From: Persicaria tinctoria
Lineage: Eukaryota > Streptophyta > Magnoliopsida > Caryophyllales > Polygonaceae
Assembly: GCA_037127255.1 (NCBI GenBank)
Contig: JBANSL010000009.1
Coordinates: 23,152,475-23,216,474, forward strand
Reading direction: 5' to 3'
DNA: 64,000 bases
Under the pieces are notes generated by a model. It did not search any database and had not been told where the DNA came from. It worked only from the letters and a program-made list of their open reading frames with translations. Made by a program: the position numbers and the translations under genes. This document shows positions 46,689 through 59,000 of the stretch, in pieces (the stretch's first letter is position 1; the number at the start of each line of letters is the position of its first letter).

Positions 46689-49600
46689 TGTTTGGGAGTA
46701 AAATTTCGCGTTTTATTAAAGGTTGTCATACATGTTCATAAACTGGTGGACAATAATTGCAAATAAGTAAAGGGTGTGAAATGCATTACACATCCGATAC
46801 ATAATTGTAACGTTTACAAATTCATAAACTAGAGTATACAAATTAATTACAATAGTCGAGTTTGTAAAATACATTTGCAGTCCATCGGTTCTTGCTAGCA
46901 TCATCGTAGAGCCAATGGCTTCCCCGGTCACTCTGCTCGAAGTGCGACAAATGACTCAAGCTTCCTTGAGCTCTCAGAGGCGAACTGATTAGCTGCAAAA
47001 TTAACCAATTCAAGCATTACGTGAGATGTCAATTACACGTAAGACAAAAAAGAAAAAAAAAGTCTGATGTATGCTATTTGCCTTTCCAGCACAACTAAAT
47101 AAGCCTAAAATTTGTATGATGGGCTGCAATTAGCATCCATGGGCTGAATATGGCCCAACATAGCAAGTTGATTTGTACATGAAGTCAGAATCTTCTAATA
47201 AAATAATATCACATTGGAACATGGTAACTAAAAGATTTGTTCCTACCTAAAACAAATCGGCAGTTAAAATATTGGGTAGAAAATCAGCTATGTGATATTT
47301 TAAAAGGAAAAAAAATTATTATCTTAAAGGGAAATAAGATACATCTAGAGCTTCCTCCTCATCCTATCAAAGAATGCCTAGGCTAAACTTGCAGAGGCTG
47401 AAAAAAAAAAAGAGACACACGGCAGAAAAGAGAGAGCAGAGGCTGCAAACACACGGCTGTAACAGACAAAACACACAGCAAACACAAAAATCCACAAGAA
47501 GAAGAAAGCAAGAAGAAAAGAGGGGAAAAGGTAGTCTTTTCTCTACGTGGGGTTCCTATGGACTCCGAAGCCCCGCCCTTGCAAAGCACTCTTGTTTTCG
47601 CTTGTGGCCTGGGTTTCGGGGTTGTTAAAATACCCTAAACAAGGTCGAGGTGTTGCTGAAATGGATTCCCGAAACCCCGCCCTTGCAAAGCACTCTTGTT
47701 TTCGCTTGTGGCCTGGGTTTCGGAGTCGCCAAATCGCCCTAAATACAGCCGAAACGCCGCTGAAATCCACTCTCGAGACCCCGCCCTTGCAAAGCACCCT
47801 TGTTTTCGCTTGTGGCCTGGGTTTCGGAGATGTTAAAATACCCTAAACAAGGTCGAAGTGTTGCTGAAATGGATTCCCGAAACCCCGCCCTTGCAAAGCA
47901 CTCTTGTTTTCGCTCGTGGCTTGGGTTTCGGAATCAGTTAACCGCCCTAAAAGAGGGCGAAACTCTGCCTAAATTTACTCAGTAACTTTGCTAATCAAAC
48001 CATGGCAACATAAGAGAATGAAAGGCTCAAACGATTTTCACCAGCTTCTATTCCAAGCTAACTACCAGTTTCAAATAATGCAAAAGAAACAAATTCAAAG
48101 CAGCTGGGCAGATTTTTTTTATATCGAATCATGTTCAATTGCACACAAGACAAATTCATCAAATTTCTATCTCAAATAAACCAAACCAATTGGTGCCTTA
48201 CTCTAAGCAAATCAGGCATTGTGAGAGCACATCGCTAATTGATCCAAGGCAATTCAAGTTTGCTAAATCAAAAGCACTGCATAAATTCGCTAGAAGGGTT
48301 TATCATCTCATATTGCACAAGTCAAGCAAGCAAGTTCATGTGATGATAAATAAAAAAATTTATGTCAACAGACAGGACATAACAAAAAAGGGAAAAGAGA
48401 TAGGAGAAATTGAAAGCAAAGAAAGAAGACAGATTTTCTGCACAATTTCAATCAGTTCAGATAAACCAAGTCTTTATCCTAAATCCAAATTCAATCCTAA
48501 ACCAATAAGCTCAACAAATTGGTGTGAAATTATGCCACACAAACAAGTCTAACGAAAACAAAAAGAGGGTTGGATTGAGGCGAAAAGACTGCAAACCTGG
48601 CAAGAGCCTCCTGTCTTCCAAAAATTGTTTGGTCCCTGCTAATTTGAGTCGTCTGAGCCTTAGCCTTATGTTTCTGTCGTTGCTGCTTGCCTTAAATCAA
48701 AAAGAAAAAAGAAAAAAAAACCCAAGTTATAAATCGTCCAAAGCCTTGACGGGATCAAGTCCAGGGACAAATTGCAAAAGGGAGGATAAAAAAAAATCAA
48801 CCTGCTGCACCGCTTTTTTTTCTAAACGCTCCAACTCGAGTGGCCTTTGGCCTTGTCAAACTTCTCCAGTCCGGAATTTGGGTTACTCAAGTTGAAAAAT
48901 CCCCAAATTATGCCGATTGAAACCTAGAAACTGAAATTGAAGTTTGTCAAACAATGGGGTATTCAATTGGAAGAGCAAACAGAAGAAATTCGAAATTTGG
49001 AGTGTGAGTAGTCTAAATTCTAAATCAAATATCAGGTTTAAGGTTAGATTAACTAAACGAAACGAAAAAAAAAAACCCTAAAGCGCACCTGCTCGGGGAG
49101 AATCCGAGTTGAAATTGCGCCTCGGTCTGTCCCGGATTGTCGAAGCTCGGCCCGCTCCAACCCTCCTTCGTTTCAATTACCCAAGTCGGAGCCTCAGACG
49201 GGTGTGACAAAGTCTTGCTATGGCCAGAGGATGCCAAATCGGTGATGTTCTATCGCCGGACGGAGGCCGAGTCTACACCGAAAGGGGACAAGACAGAATT
49301 GTGAGAGAAGGGTCGATGGACTAAAAAAAAATGAAATAGATTGGGTTTGTTCATTGGGCTTGTATAAAGAAAGTCAATCAGCCCACAATTATGCTTATAC
49401 AATCGGTTTTGTTAAGGTTAAATGGTAGTTAACTACAAAACTGGCCCACTAAATATAAAAATTATAATCGGCACAAATTAGAAATTGAGTTTGACAAAAT
49501 TATAAAGTTAAACTCGTAAAATTTCATCGCCAATTTATTCTAGTGGGTTGATCTCAAAATTGACTTCTAACCAAAAACGGAGTCAAAATCTCAAATCAAA

Positions 49601-50102
49601 TTTCCCCAAATTCAAACGGTTCTTAAAAAGAGAACTATGTAAAAGACTTGATGCCTCTTATCGGCTACGTAGGTAACCCGATATTAAATCCTGAATATAT
49701 ATCAGGTACAGTCGCCAACCTCTAAATTCACTTTTAAATGAATATGGGGTCAAAGTCCAACCAAATTAAATCATCTGTTTTCAAAAGAACTACGGGTGAT
49801 TTGATCCTATTTCAAACGGGTACGTAGGACACCCGACAAAAAGCTCAAGCTCGTCAGGTTCAATCACCAAAACCCAAAAATAAAATCAATTCAAATACTC
49901 TGAACTACGTAAGGCTTGATTCTCTTCCAAGAGATACGTAGGCAACCCGTTAAAATTCGGGTGCAGCCCAAATCACCAAAACCACTTAAGTCTTGGTGTC
50001 GATACGACTTCGAATCAAGAGGATAACCAAAAGGGGTCGAACTCAAATTCTAAAAATTAAATAAAATATGTTTTACAATTATTCGCGCATTTTTGTTCAA
50101 CA
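46689..50102 (+). repeat. Tat 3' LTR, about 3.4 kb
   Basis: It starts TGTTTGGGAGTAAAATTTCG and ends ATTTTTGTTCAACA (TG...CA). It contains a 104-bp tandem array (47545-47965) and three GAACTACG...TACGTAGG modules (49625-49950). Its inverted relative at 29095-32360 has the same ends and order of landmarks plus a target duplication, which independently fixes both borders. Reading frames in it look like chance. Confidence 0.85.
47545..47965 (+). repeat. 104-bp tandem repeat, four copies
   Basis: ACCCCGCCCTTGCAAAGCAC starts near 47570, 47674, 47778 and 47882, an even spacing of 104 bp. Each unit continues CTTGTTTTCGCTTGTGGC and GGGTTTCGG. It lies inside the Tat LTR. Confidence 0.9.
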
Positions 50103-50104
50103 CA

Positions 50105-52196
50105 AGCATCGCACCCAACATACCTGAGCTTGTTCTGCGGAAGGCGCTTGTCGCGTTGTACGCCAAACGGCATTGACACCTTCGACGCATACATCGCCTT
50201 CAACTCAAGGTGTGCATCCATGATGATGGGGACGAGGTGGGTAACAGGCATCAATAGGGGTGGGAGCTAGCGGTCTGTCACGCAGTGCACATCGCAGTCA
50301 TACACCTTCACCTGTCATTCCTGCAGATCTAGGGCCAGGGCGACCCAATGTTTGTTCCTCGGGTTGAAAGGTAGGAGGACGAGGTCCACCCCTGCCCACG
50401 GACGCCCCATGGGTGCCGGGTACTGGCCCTCGAAGTATGAGAGGAGTCTGCACTTGCCTCATACCCGCCACAACGTCTGAGTTGTACTGCTTCCACTCTC
50501 TCTCCAAATAGGTGGAGAAGTACGAGTCCAGGATTATGACTCGAGGGCCAACGTCGTCACCCCTCTCCGCGGCTGCTTTACGCAATAGGAAGCATGACTG
50601 GTCGAAGTGCTGCGACAAGTTAACCCCCATTACAACCCACTACATAGTCCAGATGAAACCCAAATACGTATGCAAGGAGAATCATAATCAAATGCAAAAA
50701 ATACAAGATACCAGCTTCGTACCTCTGAGTTAATCCAAAATCGGGCCGTTTGGAGGGAGGTAAAGAACTTCTTTGATAGGTCCCTGCCGCAGCCTGTTGA
50801 CCGCTTCTCATCGTTCGCACTGGACCGTACAATGGAGTGGAATTAAACAATGGGTTACATTGACGTATAATGAAGACTGAAATGAGACGATGGGTTACCT
50901 TGCGAGCCACCCTTGTAGGCCCTCGTAGTCGGCCGCAGAAACTATTCCTATGGCTACAACGTCAACGGGAACGATGACGTCCTTCCCTTTAGTGGCCCGC
51001 GGTTTCTTGGCCAGTGATCCCACATCCACTGTATCAACGTTCTTTGTCTTCTTGGTCCCCTTTCTCTCAAATACCTGGCCAATGGTTTAAGAGATCAACC
51101 AGTTAATTCCCATATTTATATCCCATGTTACCCACCAGAACGACCCCTATCACCTAGTTAACATGGCCATGCCACAAATGAAAAGATAAAGGATGAATGA
51201 CACGGGCCACAGGGAGTGTACCTTGGTAGCTTCTCCTTGAGGGGGCTTCTCCACGACTTTAGGACGTGTCCCCGTAACAACATCACCAACGTCCGCTTGG
51301 AAAAAAAAAATGACGTCAACAATGCGAAAGAATTGGTTTAAGAGATCAACCACTGAATTCCCAGATTTATATCCCATGTCACCTAACAGAACAACCCCTG
51401 TCACCTAGATAACATGACCATGCCACAAATGAAAAGATAAAGGAGCAACAATGGCATGGATCATAGGGAGTGTACCTTGGTATCTTCTCCTGCAGGGGCC
51501 GGGCTTCTCCACGGCTTCAGGACGTGTCCCCGTAACGACATCACCAACGTCCACCTGGAAAAAAAATGACGTCAACAATGCGAAAGAATGGGTTGAAGAG
51601 ATCAACCACTAAATTCCCAGATTTATATCCTTCTTCTTCAATCAGCCCCCTAATATTCCTCATTCTCAATTTCGACTCCCCTCATTTCCATCCTCTTCGG
51701 CCTTCCTAAACCCTAACCGCCGGTTTTCCCTATCCATACCCCAAAATCGCCCTCCTCTTCCTTCAATCGCAACCACCATTGTCACCCCTCCACAACTCAT
51801 CAATCAACCACCTTTGACATTCAATCCCTTACCACCATAGTAGGTTCCTTCAACCACCCACCCCACACCCCAGATTCGAAGAAAACGGACAACATAAGTG
51901 AAATGGAAAGGGGGCGTACCTTTACAGTTTCCTGTCGGCGTTCTTCTCTTCTCCGACAGTTCCCGATCGGCGATCGTAGCAGTGGTAAGTTGTGGTGGCC
52001 GGGGTCTCTTCTTCCTCCCCTTTCGAACGTTTTTTTTTTGAAATGGAGAGTTGGAGTGCCGGTTTGGGGAGAGAGAGAGAGGGTGTGGTGATGATGAACG
52101 CCCGACGGCATTAAATGCCCCTGTCAACTCACATTTTTTTTCTTTTCCCGTCCAAAACCGGCTACAAGAGGTGTGGTGACGGGCACTTTTGTGCAA
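50105..52196 (-). pseudogene. Relic gene with C48 (Ulp1-like) peptidase domain
   Basis: Exons can be followed on the minus strand. One is about 51060-50905, ending AADYEGLQGWLARK at a GT. The next (about 50840-50724) reads KKFFTSLQTARFWINSE. The third (about 50640-50131) holds GVNLSQHFDQSCFLLRKA, GPRVIILDSYFSTYLEREW, then in a shifted frame NPRNKHWVALALDL (catalytic-type His) and VKVYDCDVHC (Asp). Stops and frame changes break the third exon. The part that would carry the catalytic Cys is missing, cut off where the Tat LTR ends at 50102. Upstream, 51200-51570 holds a duplicated exon and 51900-52111 a possible first exon. C48-type proteases of this sort are common in plant transposons. Confidence 0.6.
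51083..51630 (-). repeat. Tandem duplication of an exon with flanking intron, about 253-bp period
   Basis: Two full units and a partial third share AGAGATCAACCA(C/G)T, CCACAAATGAAAAGATAAAG, GGGAGTGTACCTTGGTA and GGACGTGTCCCCGTAAC. On the minus strand each unit contains an AG-exon-GT cassette encoding VDVGDVVTGTRP-K/E-(V/A)VEKP. The two exons differ at several positions and by a small insertion. Confidence 0.85.
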
Positions 52197-53989
52197 AAAA
52201 ATGGAAAATGGTTTATTTTTGCAAATTTTCCCACCCTTGTGCTATTTTTGCAAGTTTGGCAAAAAAATTGGTCTATCTATGACCATTTTGCCATAAAAGA
52301 ATGATTTCCCCAAATTTAAAGGTAATTTGAAAAGTTGGCCTCTAAAAGCAAACTAGGCTTCAAATTTCAAGAGCACCCACACCCTTGTACTTTTACTATG
52401 ACAATAAAATAAAGGGGAATTTTTAGTAAATACCCCACTCTGATATTTGAGTTGCAAAAATACTCACTTTTGAAAACAATTGCACCCATTTATCAAAATT
52501 TGCAAAAATACCATATTTAATTAGCAAAACTACCAAACCACCTAAAAAAATACGAAAATAAAAAAGTTAAAATATTTATTTTTTGGTATTCATTTTTTTC
52601 TATTATATTTAAATTATATTAAATAATTAAATGATAAAAATAAACAAAAAGAATAAAAATGTAAAAAGCGTACAAAACAAAATCATAATAACACTAAGCC
52701 CTAACAAGAGCGACACCCACCCTTCCTCCATTGAGCCCCAAGCCGCCTCACCCTCTGGCTCTGACTCGCCGCCCTCACCATCGGCTTGTCACCTATAGAC
52801 TCCAGGGTCATCGCAGTCACCCTCCAGCAAAATCGACCTAATTTTTTGGCGTTGTGTCGAATCGTATTGGCTAGTCGACGATCGCCCTCACCCACCCTCT
52901 CCGGTTTGTCGCTCTCAATATCTTGCGCCATCACCATTGCCTTCACCCTCCCATCTTGTGTCGATTCAATTTCATCGCCTCCCTCATCCTACGCCATCGT
53001 TGCCCTCTTCTAGTCGCCTAATTTGGTGCCGTACGTCGCAACCTCGATAAATCTCTCAACGAAGGTTTGATTTGATATTAGCAATTGCATCTGGTATTAG
53101 ATGGAATTGATCATCCTCAAACTCTCTCTGCACATTATCACTTGCATCCATGGTTTGCTAGGCCTCTCAATTTTTTGAATTTGTGTTGTTGTTATATTAA
53201 GGTAGTGGTTGTTGGCACAAAGTATTCTGAATTAGGGTGATGATTTTTCGAAGTTGTTTAGTGGTAATATACATATCACTCCCATTGTAGAAGTCATTGG
53301 ATGATCAAATATTTGAAATTCATAGTATTTAGAAGTTGTTGGCATAAAGCCAAGAAATTTGTCATTGATCTTGGTGATAATGGTTGAAATTGTTTGGGGG
53401 TTGAATCATCGCATGTTATTGCGACAGTTTGTAAGGAAATTAATCACATAATTGTTCATCGACAGGGAAGTAGAATTACAATGCCTTGTGATAACAAAAA
53501 GATTTGTGTGGAAACTGACTTGCAGGGAAATATGGGCATTCCAATTGCTGGTTTTTGATCGAGGGGGTGCACATGTTGCCGCAGCTTGGAGCTCATAGGT
53601 GGTTGAAGAAGATTTCGGTTTTTTATCTGGGCATACACCAAGTCACCAAGAAGATAGGTGGTCCTCATTGTGCAGCCTCGGAATGGTGATAATAGCCCAC
53701 AAATCTTATGTGTTCAAATAGCTTGAATGTTTAACTGTTCGTATGGAATCAGGTGCAGGCTGATCAGTGTAATTTTCAAGTTGGTATAGGTGAGCTGGTG
53801 AGGGCATAAAATCAACAATGGGGATTTGGTAAGTAGGAACATGGAAGCAAGGAGGTAGTTGCTACACATGACATGAGAGATGCCAATTGACAAGAACTAG
53901 CCTCTGAAGTACAGGAACATTTTGGGTTTGTCATGTATTAATTAGTAGTATTTTTTTAAAGCTTGTAAATTTCATTTCCACTTGATTAT

Positions 53990-54216
53990 GTAATAAGCTT
54001 TGAGGATAAAGCTTTATAAGGGGAAAGTAATGTTAGGTATGAGTATTAAACTAGTAGTATAAATAACCATTACGAGTTGTAATTGTGAGATTATCCAAGT
54101 ATTGAATAATCAAACCCTACTCTCTGTTCTACCTCTCTTGTCTATCTCTTTCTCTATCCTCTCTCTTAATCTCATCTAAACTCTAATTCTCAATCCATCT
54201 CCGATTATTGCTTCCA
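53990..54216 (+). mobile_element. Possible gypsy 3' end: polypurine tract and LTR
   Basis: TTTGAGGATAAAGCTTTATA then AAGGGGAAAG (54018-54027) and TGTTAGGTATGAG (54031) resemble the pol end, polypurine tract and LTR start of a gypsy element. The body has AGTATTGAATAATCAAACCC and a CT-rich leader. No coding region or second LTR is visible. 52200-53985 and 54217-55220 are AT-rich or unassigned, with GCAAAAATA-type words near both 52.5 and 54.75 kb. Confidence 0.4.
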
Positions 54217-55356
54217 GTATATAATCAACTTGTCACCATAGACATTATTCATATCAATGTCAATTCCGCACTTTGTCATCATGGATATTCATCCTGTCAA
54301 TATTAAAATGTTATAGTGTGTTGACACAAGTCTTGACATGCCTGTTTTAATTAGGGTTACTAATCTAGTAGTTATGCTTTTGGATAAAATCGTATCTTTA
54401 GTGTCTTTTTCGATTATTGTTTTCATCTTGTCAATATTAATGTTCGGCTTGTCACTATCAACATTCATCCTGTCACCATAAAAAATTTATGGTGTGGATC
54501 TAAACGTATTTACATTCCTTTTCTAATTCCTTACCAAGTCAATATGTTTATTTTTTTGAGTTTTATTATTTTCGAAAAAAAGATAATAAAAGTATTATTT
54601 TAATATTTCAGTTTTTTTAAGTTTTATTTTATTTTAAAATAATCCTTTTAAAGATTTTTATATTTAAATTTAAAGGTAAAATCATCCCTTATTTTTTAGC
54701 ATAAATGACCCATTATCCTATTTTTGCTATTCTCACAAAACGGGTATATTTTTGCAAACAAAACACCGATTTGGTGTATTTTTGCAAATCGGCCTAAAGT
54801 AAAAAAAGGAAATGGTCAAGTACATGGAAGAAGTGCACTCGCAGAAGAACATGTAAATGGCTAGTACATCACACAATTCAAGAATTTTGACAGTCTACAT
54901 GCCAGTAAAAATTGGACAACTGAATTGAGCGGCTTCGCATCATACACGAATAGTCCAACTTTTGCCGATGAATTATTTGCAAAAATTCGATAAGCAACTT
55001 TAATTATTTATTTTGCTAAATTAGCAAACCCATGTGGCATGAGGTAAATGTGCTTTGATTTTTTTAATTCAATTTTTCTACGTTAAAATTATTCAAAAAA
55101 AATTATGAAAAATATATTTGAATATACATTAATTTTATCTACCCATAGAAACCCATTTTGCATATGTTTGTTAAAAAAATCAATTACAGTAATATGCATT
55201 ATTAATTATAATCAATGTTCGATTAACGTTAATGAAATTTTTTTCTATAAATAGATGCACCTCCCACCTTCATACCTCGTCCCAGAATCATATATAGCAC
55301 AAACCACAAGAGACTTGCATCATTCAAGAATGAACACGTATAGTGTATTCTAAAGA

Positions 55357-55443
55357 ATGGTTGGCAAATTACATAGCAACATCGTGAAGAAGTCGATGTT
55401 AGGACCTTCAAGACATGACACTAGATTCCGTGTATTAGTGTGA
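55357..55443 (+). CDS. Small ORF (28 aa) behind a TATA box, doubtful
   Basis: ATGGTTGGCAAATTACATAG opens a 28-codon frame: MVGKLHSNIVKK, then SMLGPSRHDTRFRVLV and TGA. A good TATA box (CTATAAATAGA, about 55244) lies about 110 bp upstream, and the region between is leader-like. There is no signal peptide and I recognise no family. An upstream ATG (55330) opens only a few codons. It could be chance. Confidence 0.2.
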   Translation: MVGKLHSNIVKKSMLGPSRHDTRFRVLV

Positions 55444-55714
55444 TTCATTCCTTTGAAGTTATATGCATTATTTTACCGTTTATCATTTTAGATCTTGTAT
55501 TTGAATCATTGCAAATTGATATGCATTTTGTTTCTTTTAGTATCTTATTTTAATAATATCAATGTCTTTTATAAAATTTAATCTTTAAAGTATATTATAA
55601 TAATAATATTATTAAACTATAATATTATTTCACAAGACAAATTTAATAAATAAATAAATGTATATTGTCGGATAAAAGACAATTATTAAATGATGAAAAG
55701 GCCGATGTAGGACA

Positions 55715-55815
55715 CGTTATAGTGGAGTGTATGGATGTGGGTGAAATTGATAAAAAAGTTAAAAGAGTTAATTATACTGATATGACATGAAAAAAATGAG
55801 TTAAGTACAGACAAG
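55715..55815. repeat. Dispersed repeat, inverted relative of 23060-23170
   Basis: TGGATGTGGGTGAAATTGAT, AAAAAGTTAAAAGAGTTAA and the following ACATGA/ATGAGTTAAG segment are the reverse complement of a stretch at 23.1 kb. Ends are undefined. Confidence 0.5.
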
Positions 55816-56076
55816 TACAAGTTTGTATGACCTAAAGAGCCAAGATTAGAAGGGGAGCAATAAAACGGCTGCATTTTCTTAAACATGTACGAAGGATCAG
55901 TGTTCAGTTCTTTTGCATCCATAAGGGTTCAATACACACTAGAAGGATCGATTCGAAGTTCAAACGCGAACCATAAGACAACATCCACGGTGAAATATTG
56001 CCTTTTTTATTCTGCATGAACATCAAGATGAAGCAAGTATCACTAGTCACAGTACAAAGTTGCATCCACAAGACTT

Positions 56077-59000
56077 TCACATGTTCGAATGTCCAATTCG
56101 AACATGAACCCTATGCCATGAAGTGTTCAGAACTCCTCGCAGGTTCCATATATCCTTGACGTTTTCAGGTTGCACATTTGCAGCTACGTCAACCTGCCAC
56201 CACATGGACAGAAAATACATGTAATAAATAGTTCAATCATTTATCAGAAAACCATTCCAACAAGCACATAATCCACAATTAGGATCACGAAAAAAGAGGA
56301 GCTGCTCCTGTTAACACACTTGTGAACAGTACTCCCATTTTCATTTTCTAAATAATTGAAAACTGACACAAAAATAACACACGTTCCAGTAGGTAAGAGT
56401 GTAAGATATCTTCCTCCACTTGCACTGCAGTGATCACGTTAAGCATAAAAAAGATGACAATGCAACTTCAGCATGTTAAGAGTCATTTTTTTCCCTTTGA
56501 AACCTTGAATCTGCATTTAGTAGATTTGAAGCTTCAAAAGAGAGTTAATAAAAACATGAAGTCTGATCTAATGAAGCCAGTCTAGGTAGAACATAAAAGG
56601 ACAAGAGACAAAATCGGCTGGACCTGGTGGGGCCAAGACAAGCTGGAGAAAGGTCGTGTGTGGGCCCACGTACGTGAGACACGAACAACACAAACCCAAC
56701 GAGGTTCCGTCTCAAAACCAATTGGCAATGAGAGGAGTAGCCCGCCAGGCTTACGTGATCGATAAAGGTGGGGCTGCAGAACACAGCTTTGAGGGCCCTC
56801 TTAGCCACCACTTGTACGCTGAAATGGATGTTCAAGGAGGAGGTCGTGGTGGTTGTGTGTTAGGTTTATGAAAAGAAAAGACAGCATTCAACTGGCCATT
56901 AAACGCAAATTGCTTCAACTTTCAGGATCATTTTTGTTGTCAAACCTCATCCCCAAATGCTGAAATGCAAAGCTGAACAATGGAAGGTTTGGCTTCTCAA
57001 ATCATCTCCATCAACAGAATTTTATCTACTTTTAAGCTTCATTTATACCCAGCCAAACACCCATACAAAAAAGTCAGGAAGACTCCGAGACTGGACAAGA
57101 TCTACAGGTCAGAGAAAGTAAGCATCCTAGTTCAGGTGCAGCACAACAGCAAATGTATCAGCTTTTTAAGAGATACATATAGAGTTTCGAGGCTTTTATA
57201 TTCCCTTGATTTAGTTATTCTTGTCATGAAATACAACAAATCAGGCCAACTTTAATCTTTATAGCCAAATGTATCTTCAACGTGACATGTTTATTATTAG
57301 GTTCTTTGGGTTTTGAGTGCTAGGAGATAAGATCAATTTTTATCTTGTTAAACACAAATAGTACTAAAAAGGTTGAGATCAAACCTGGCACAGCCAACCA
57401 AAATAAGCAAGACCGGAAGGGATTTGAGTTTCATGATAGAATGCAAACTCGCCATAGAATATGAAGTAGTAGAGACAAATTATAAGATGAGAACTTCTTA
57501 CCGCTTTAGCAGCTATCTCAGCACTCCGTAGGACCTCAACAATGGCTTCAAAAAATACCCATGCCCATTTGTCACTAGAACAATCATCTGCAACATATGG
57601 CAAGCCTACTCTCTGAAATCTCAGGGCTTCCAACCAGGATTTACCACCATCTATAGATACATCTACTCTCTCAATTCCACGTCCACCTCCTGATACTGCA
57701 TACCCCTTCACTGTTATCTGGACGACCACACACATAAAAGGGAAAGTTCATGTCAATTATCATATGTAGCATATATTTTGAAATTGAGCTACTGGGTCAA
57801 ATTTGAGGGAAACATCAGTGAGTAAACACAAAATATCGGGAACTTGTGAATTATGTCCATACCACACAGTAGAGAGAAATGGAATGGGAAAACTTCCCAG
57901 GACAATAAGGCCCCAGTTTGACAATGCAATGCATTTAACTTTATCATCTAAAATGAAGATATGGAATCTTTGATTATGTTAATTTAAACATAACATAAAT
58001 ACTGCTCCCTTGTTAATAAAAAATTATGTCATTTTAGCCATTGACACACTTCTTAAGAAAGTCGTTAATTCAAAGAACATAATCATAAAATTTTCCTAAA
58101 TTTAAAAATCTCATGTGAGCCAATGAAATGAGAAAATTTACACAAAAAAAACGTCTCAATGTGTGCAAATTTCAATAACAAACCTCATAACTATTTGCCT
58201 AGAAAACCTAAAACAACATATCTATCTATCTATTATATATAATAAAGGAGAAGTTGGCTAAGACACATGACGCTTTCTCCTTAATTGTAGTCGTATAAAC
58301 CAACCACAATTTTTTGAAATAATCAATATATGCATAAGATAAAATTTTATTCTAACTCTATTTAATCAATATATCTATATATGCATAAGATAAAATTTAA
58401 CACAATTTCATTAGATATGAATATTAGTCGTATGAATCAATCACAAAATTTTCAAATAACAAACATATGCATAAGATAAAATTTTATTCTAACTCTATTT
58501 AATCAATATATCTATATAGGCATAAGATAAAATTTAACTCAATTTCATTAGATATGGATATATTTTTGGGTAAACCGTAGAAAACCGCCCCTTAAATAGG
58601 GTATATTGCTCAAAACCACCCCTTTAATTCAATATTGCAGAAAACCACCATTTATATACCTTTTGCTTACCAAGACCAACCTATGTTGGATTTCGGTAAG
58701 TTTTAGAGGAAAAATCGATAAATTACCAAAATACCCTTATCATATGGAGAGGCAATATTGAAGGGGATCTCGCATAGGAGTTGTGGAGAGATTTAGGCAT
58801 GGATTAAAGGGAGCCTATTATAGGACTGTAAGAGTTGTTAAATAATTTCAATAAAAAAAAGTGTGTGTGGAGTTGTACATATCTATAGAAAGATAGGCGG
58901 AGAATGAGTGGTGACAAGAAAATGATGTGTATAGGAATAATTTTGTTTTTTTCAAAGACGTTTAACGAAACCCTAATGGAACATAGAGGCGGGGTGGTCT

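Larger units (their letters stand above)
41700..50102 (+). mobile_element. Tat-lineage Ty3/gypsy element, 5'-truncated, with 3' LTR
   Basis: The element begins inside the protease (HVIDAGTSYNALLGRPW) and runs through RT, RNase H, a second archaeal-type RNase H and integrase. A 3' UTR follows with two GAACTACG...TACGTAGG modules, a polypurine tract (AAAGTCCGGGGGCATC, 46673-46688) and a 3.4-kb LTR. The pair of RNase H domains marks the Tat lineage. Gag and 5' LTR are missing; the left end abuts a MULE relic. CAAGC follows the LTR and could be the target duplication, but there is no left partner to compare. Confidence 0.88.

Noticed and set aside
47545..47965. CRISPR-like array
   Set aside because: The 104-bp units are contiguous and similar throughout, with no repeat/spacer alternation, and lie in a plant retrotransposon LTR.
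47547..48895. Several 60-140-aa frames in the Tat LTR
   Set aside because: They follow the 104-bp tandem repeat or lack any family motif, and the inverted LTR at 29-32 kb does not keep the same frames.
52420..54800. A single 2.4-kb MULE with GCAAAAATA-type ends
   Set aside because: Similar short words occur at both sides, but I could not align convincing inverted repeats or find a target duplication.
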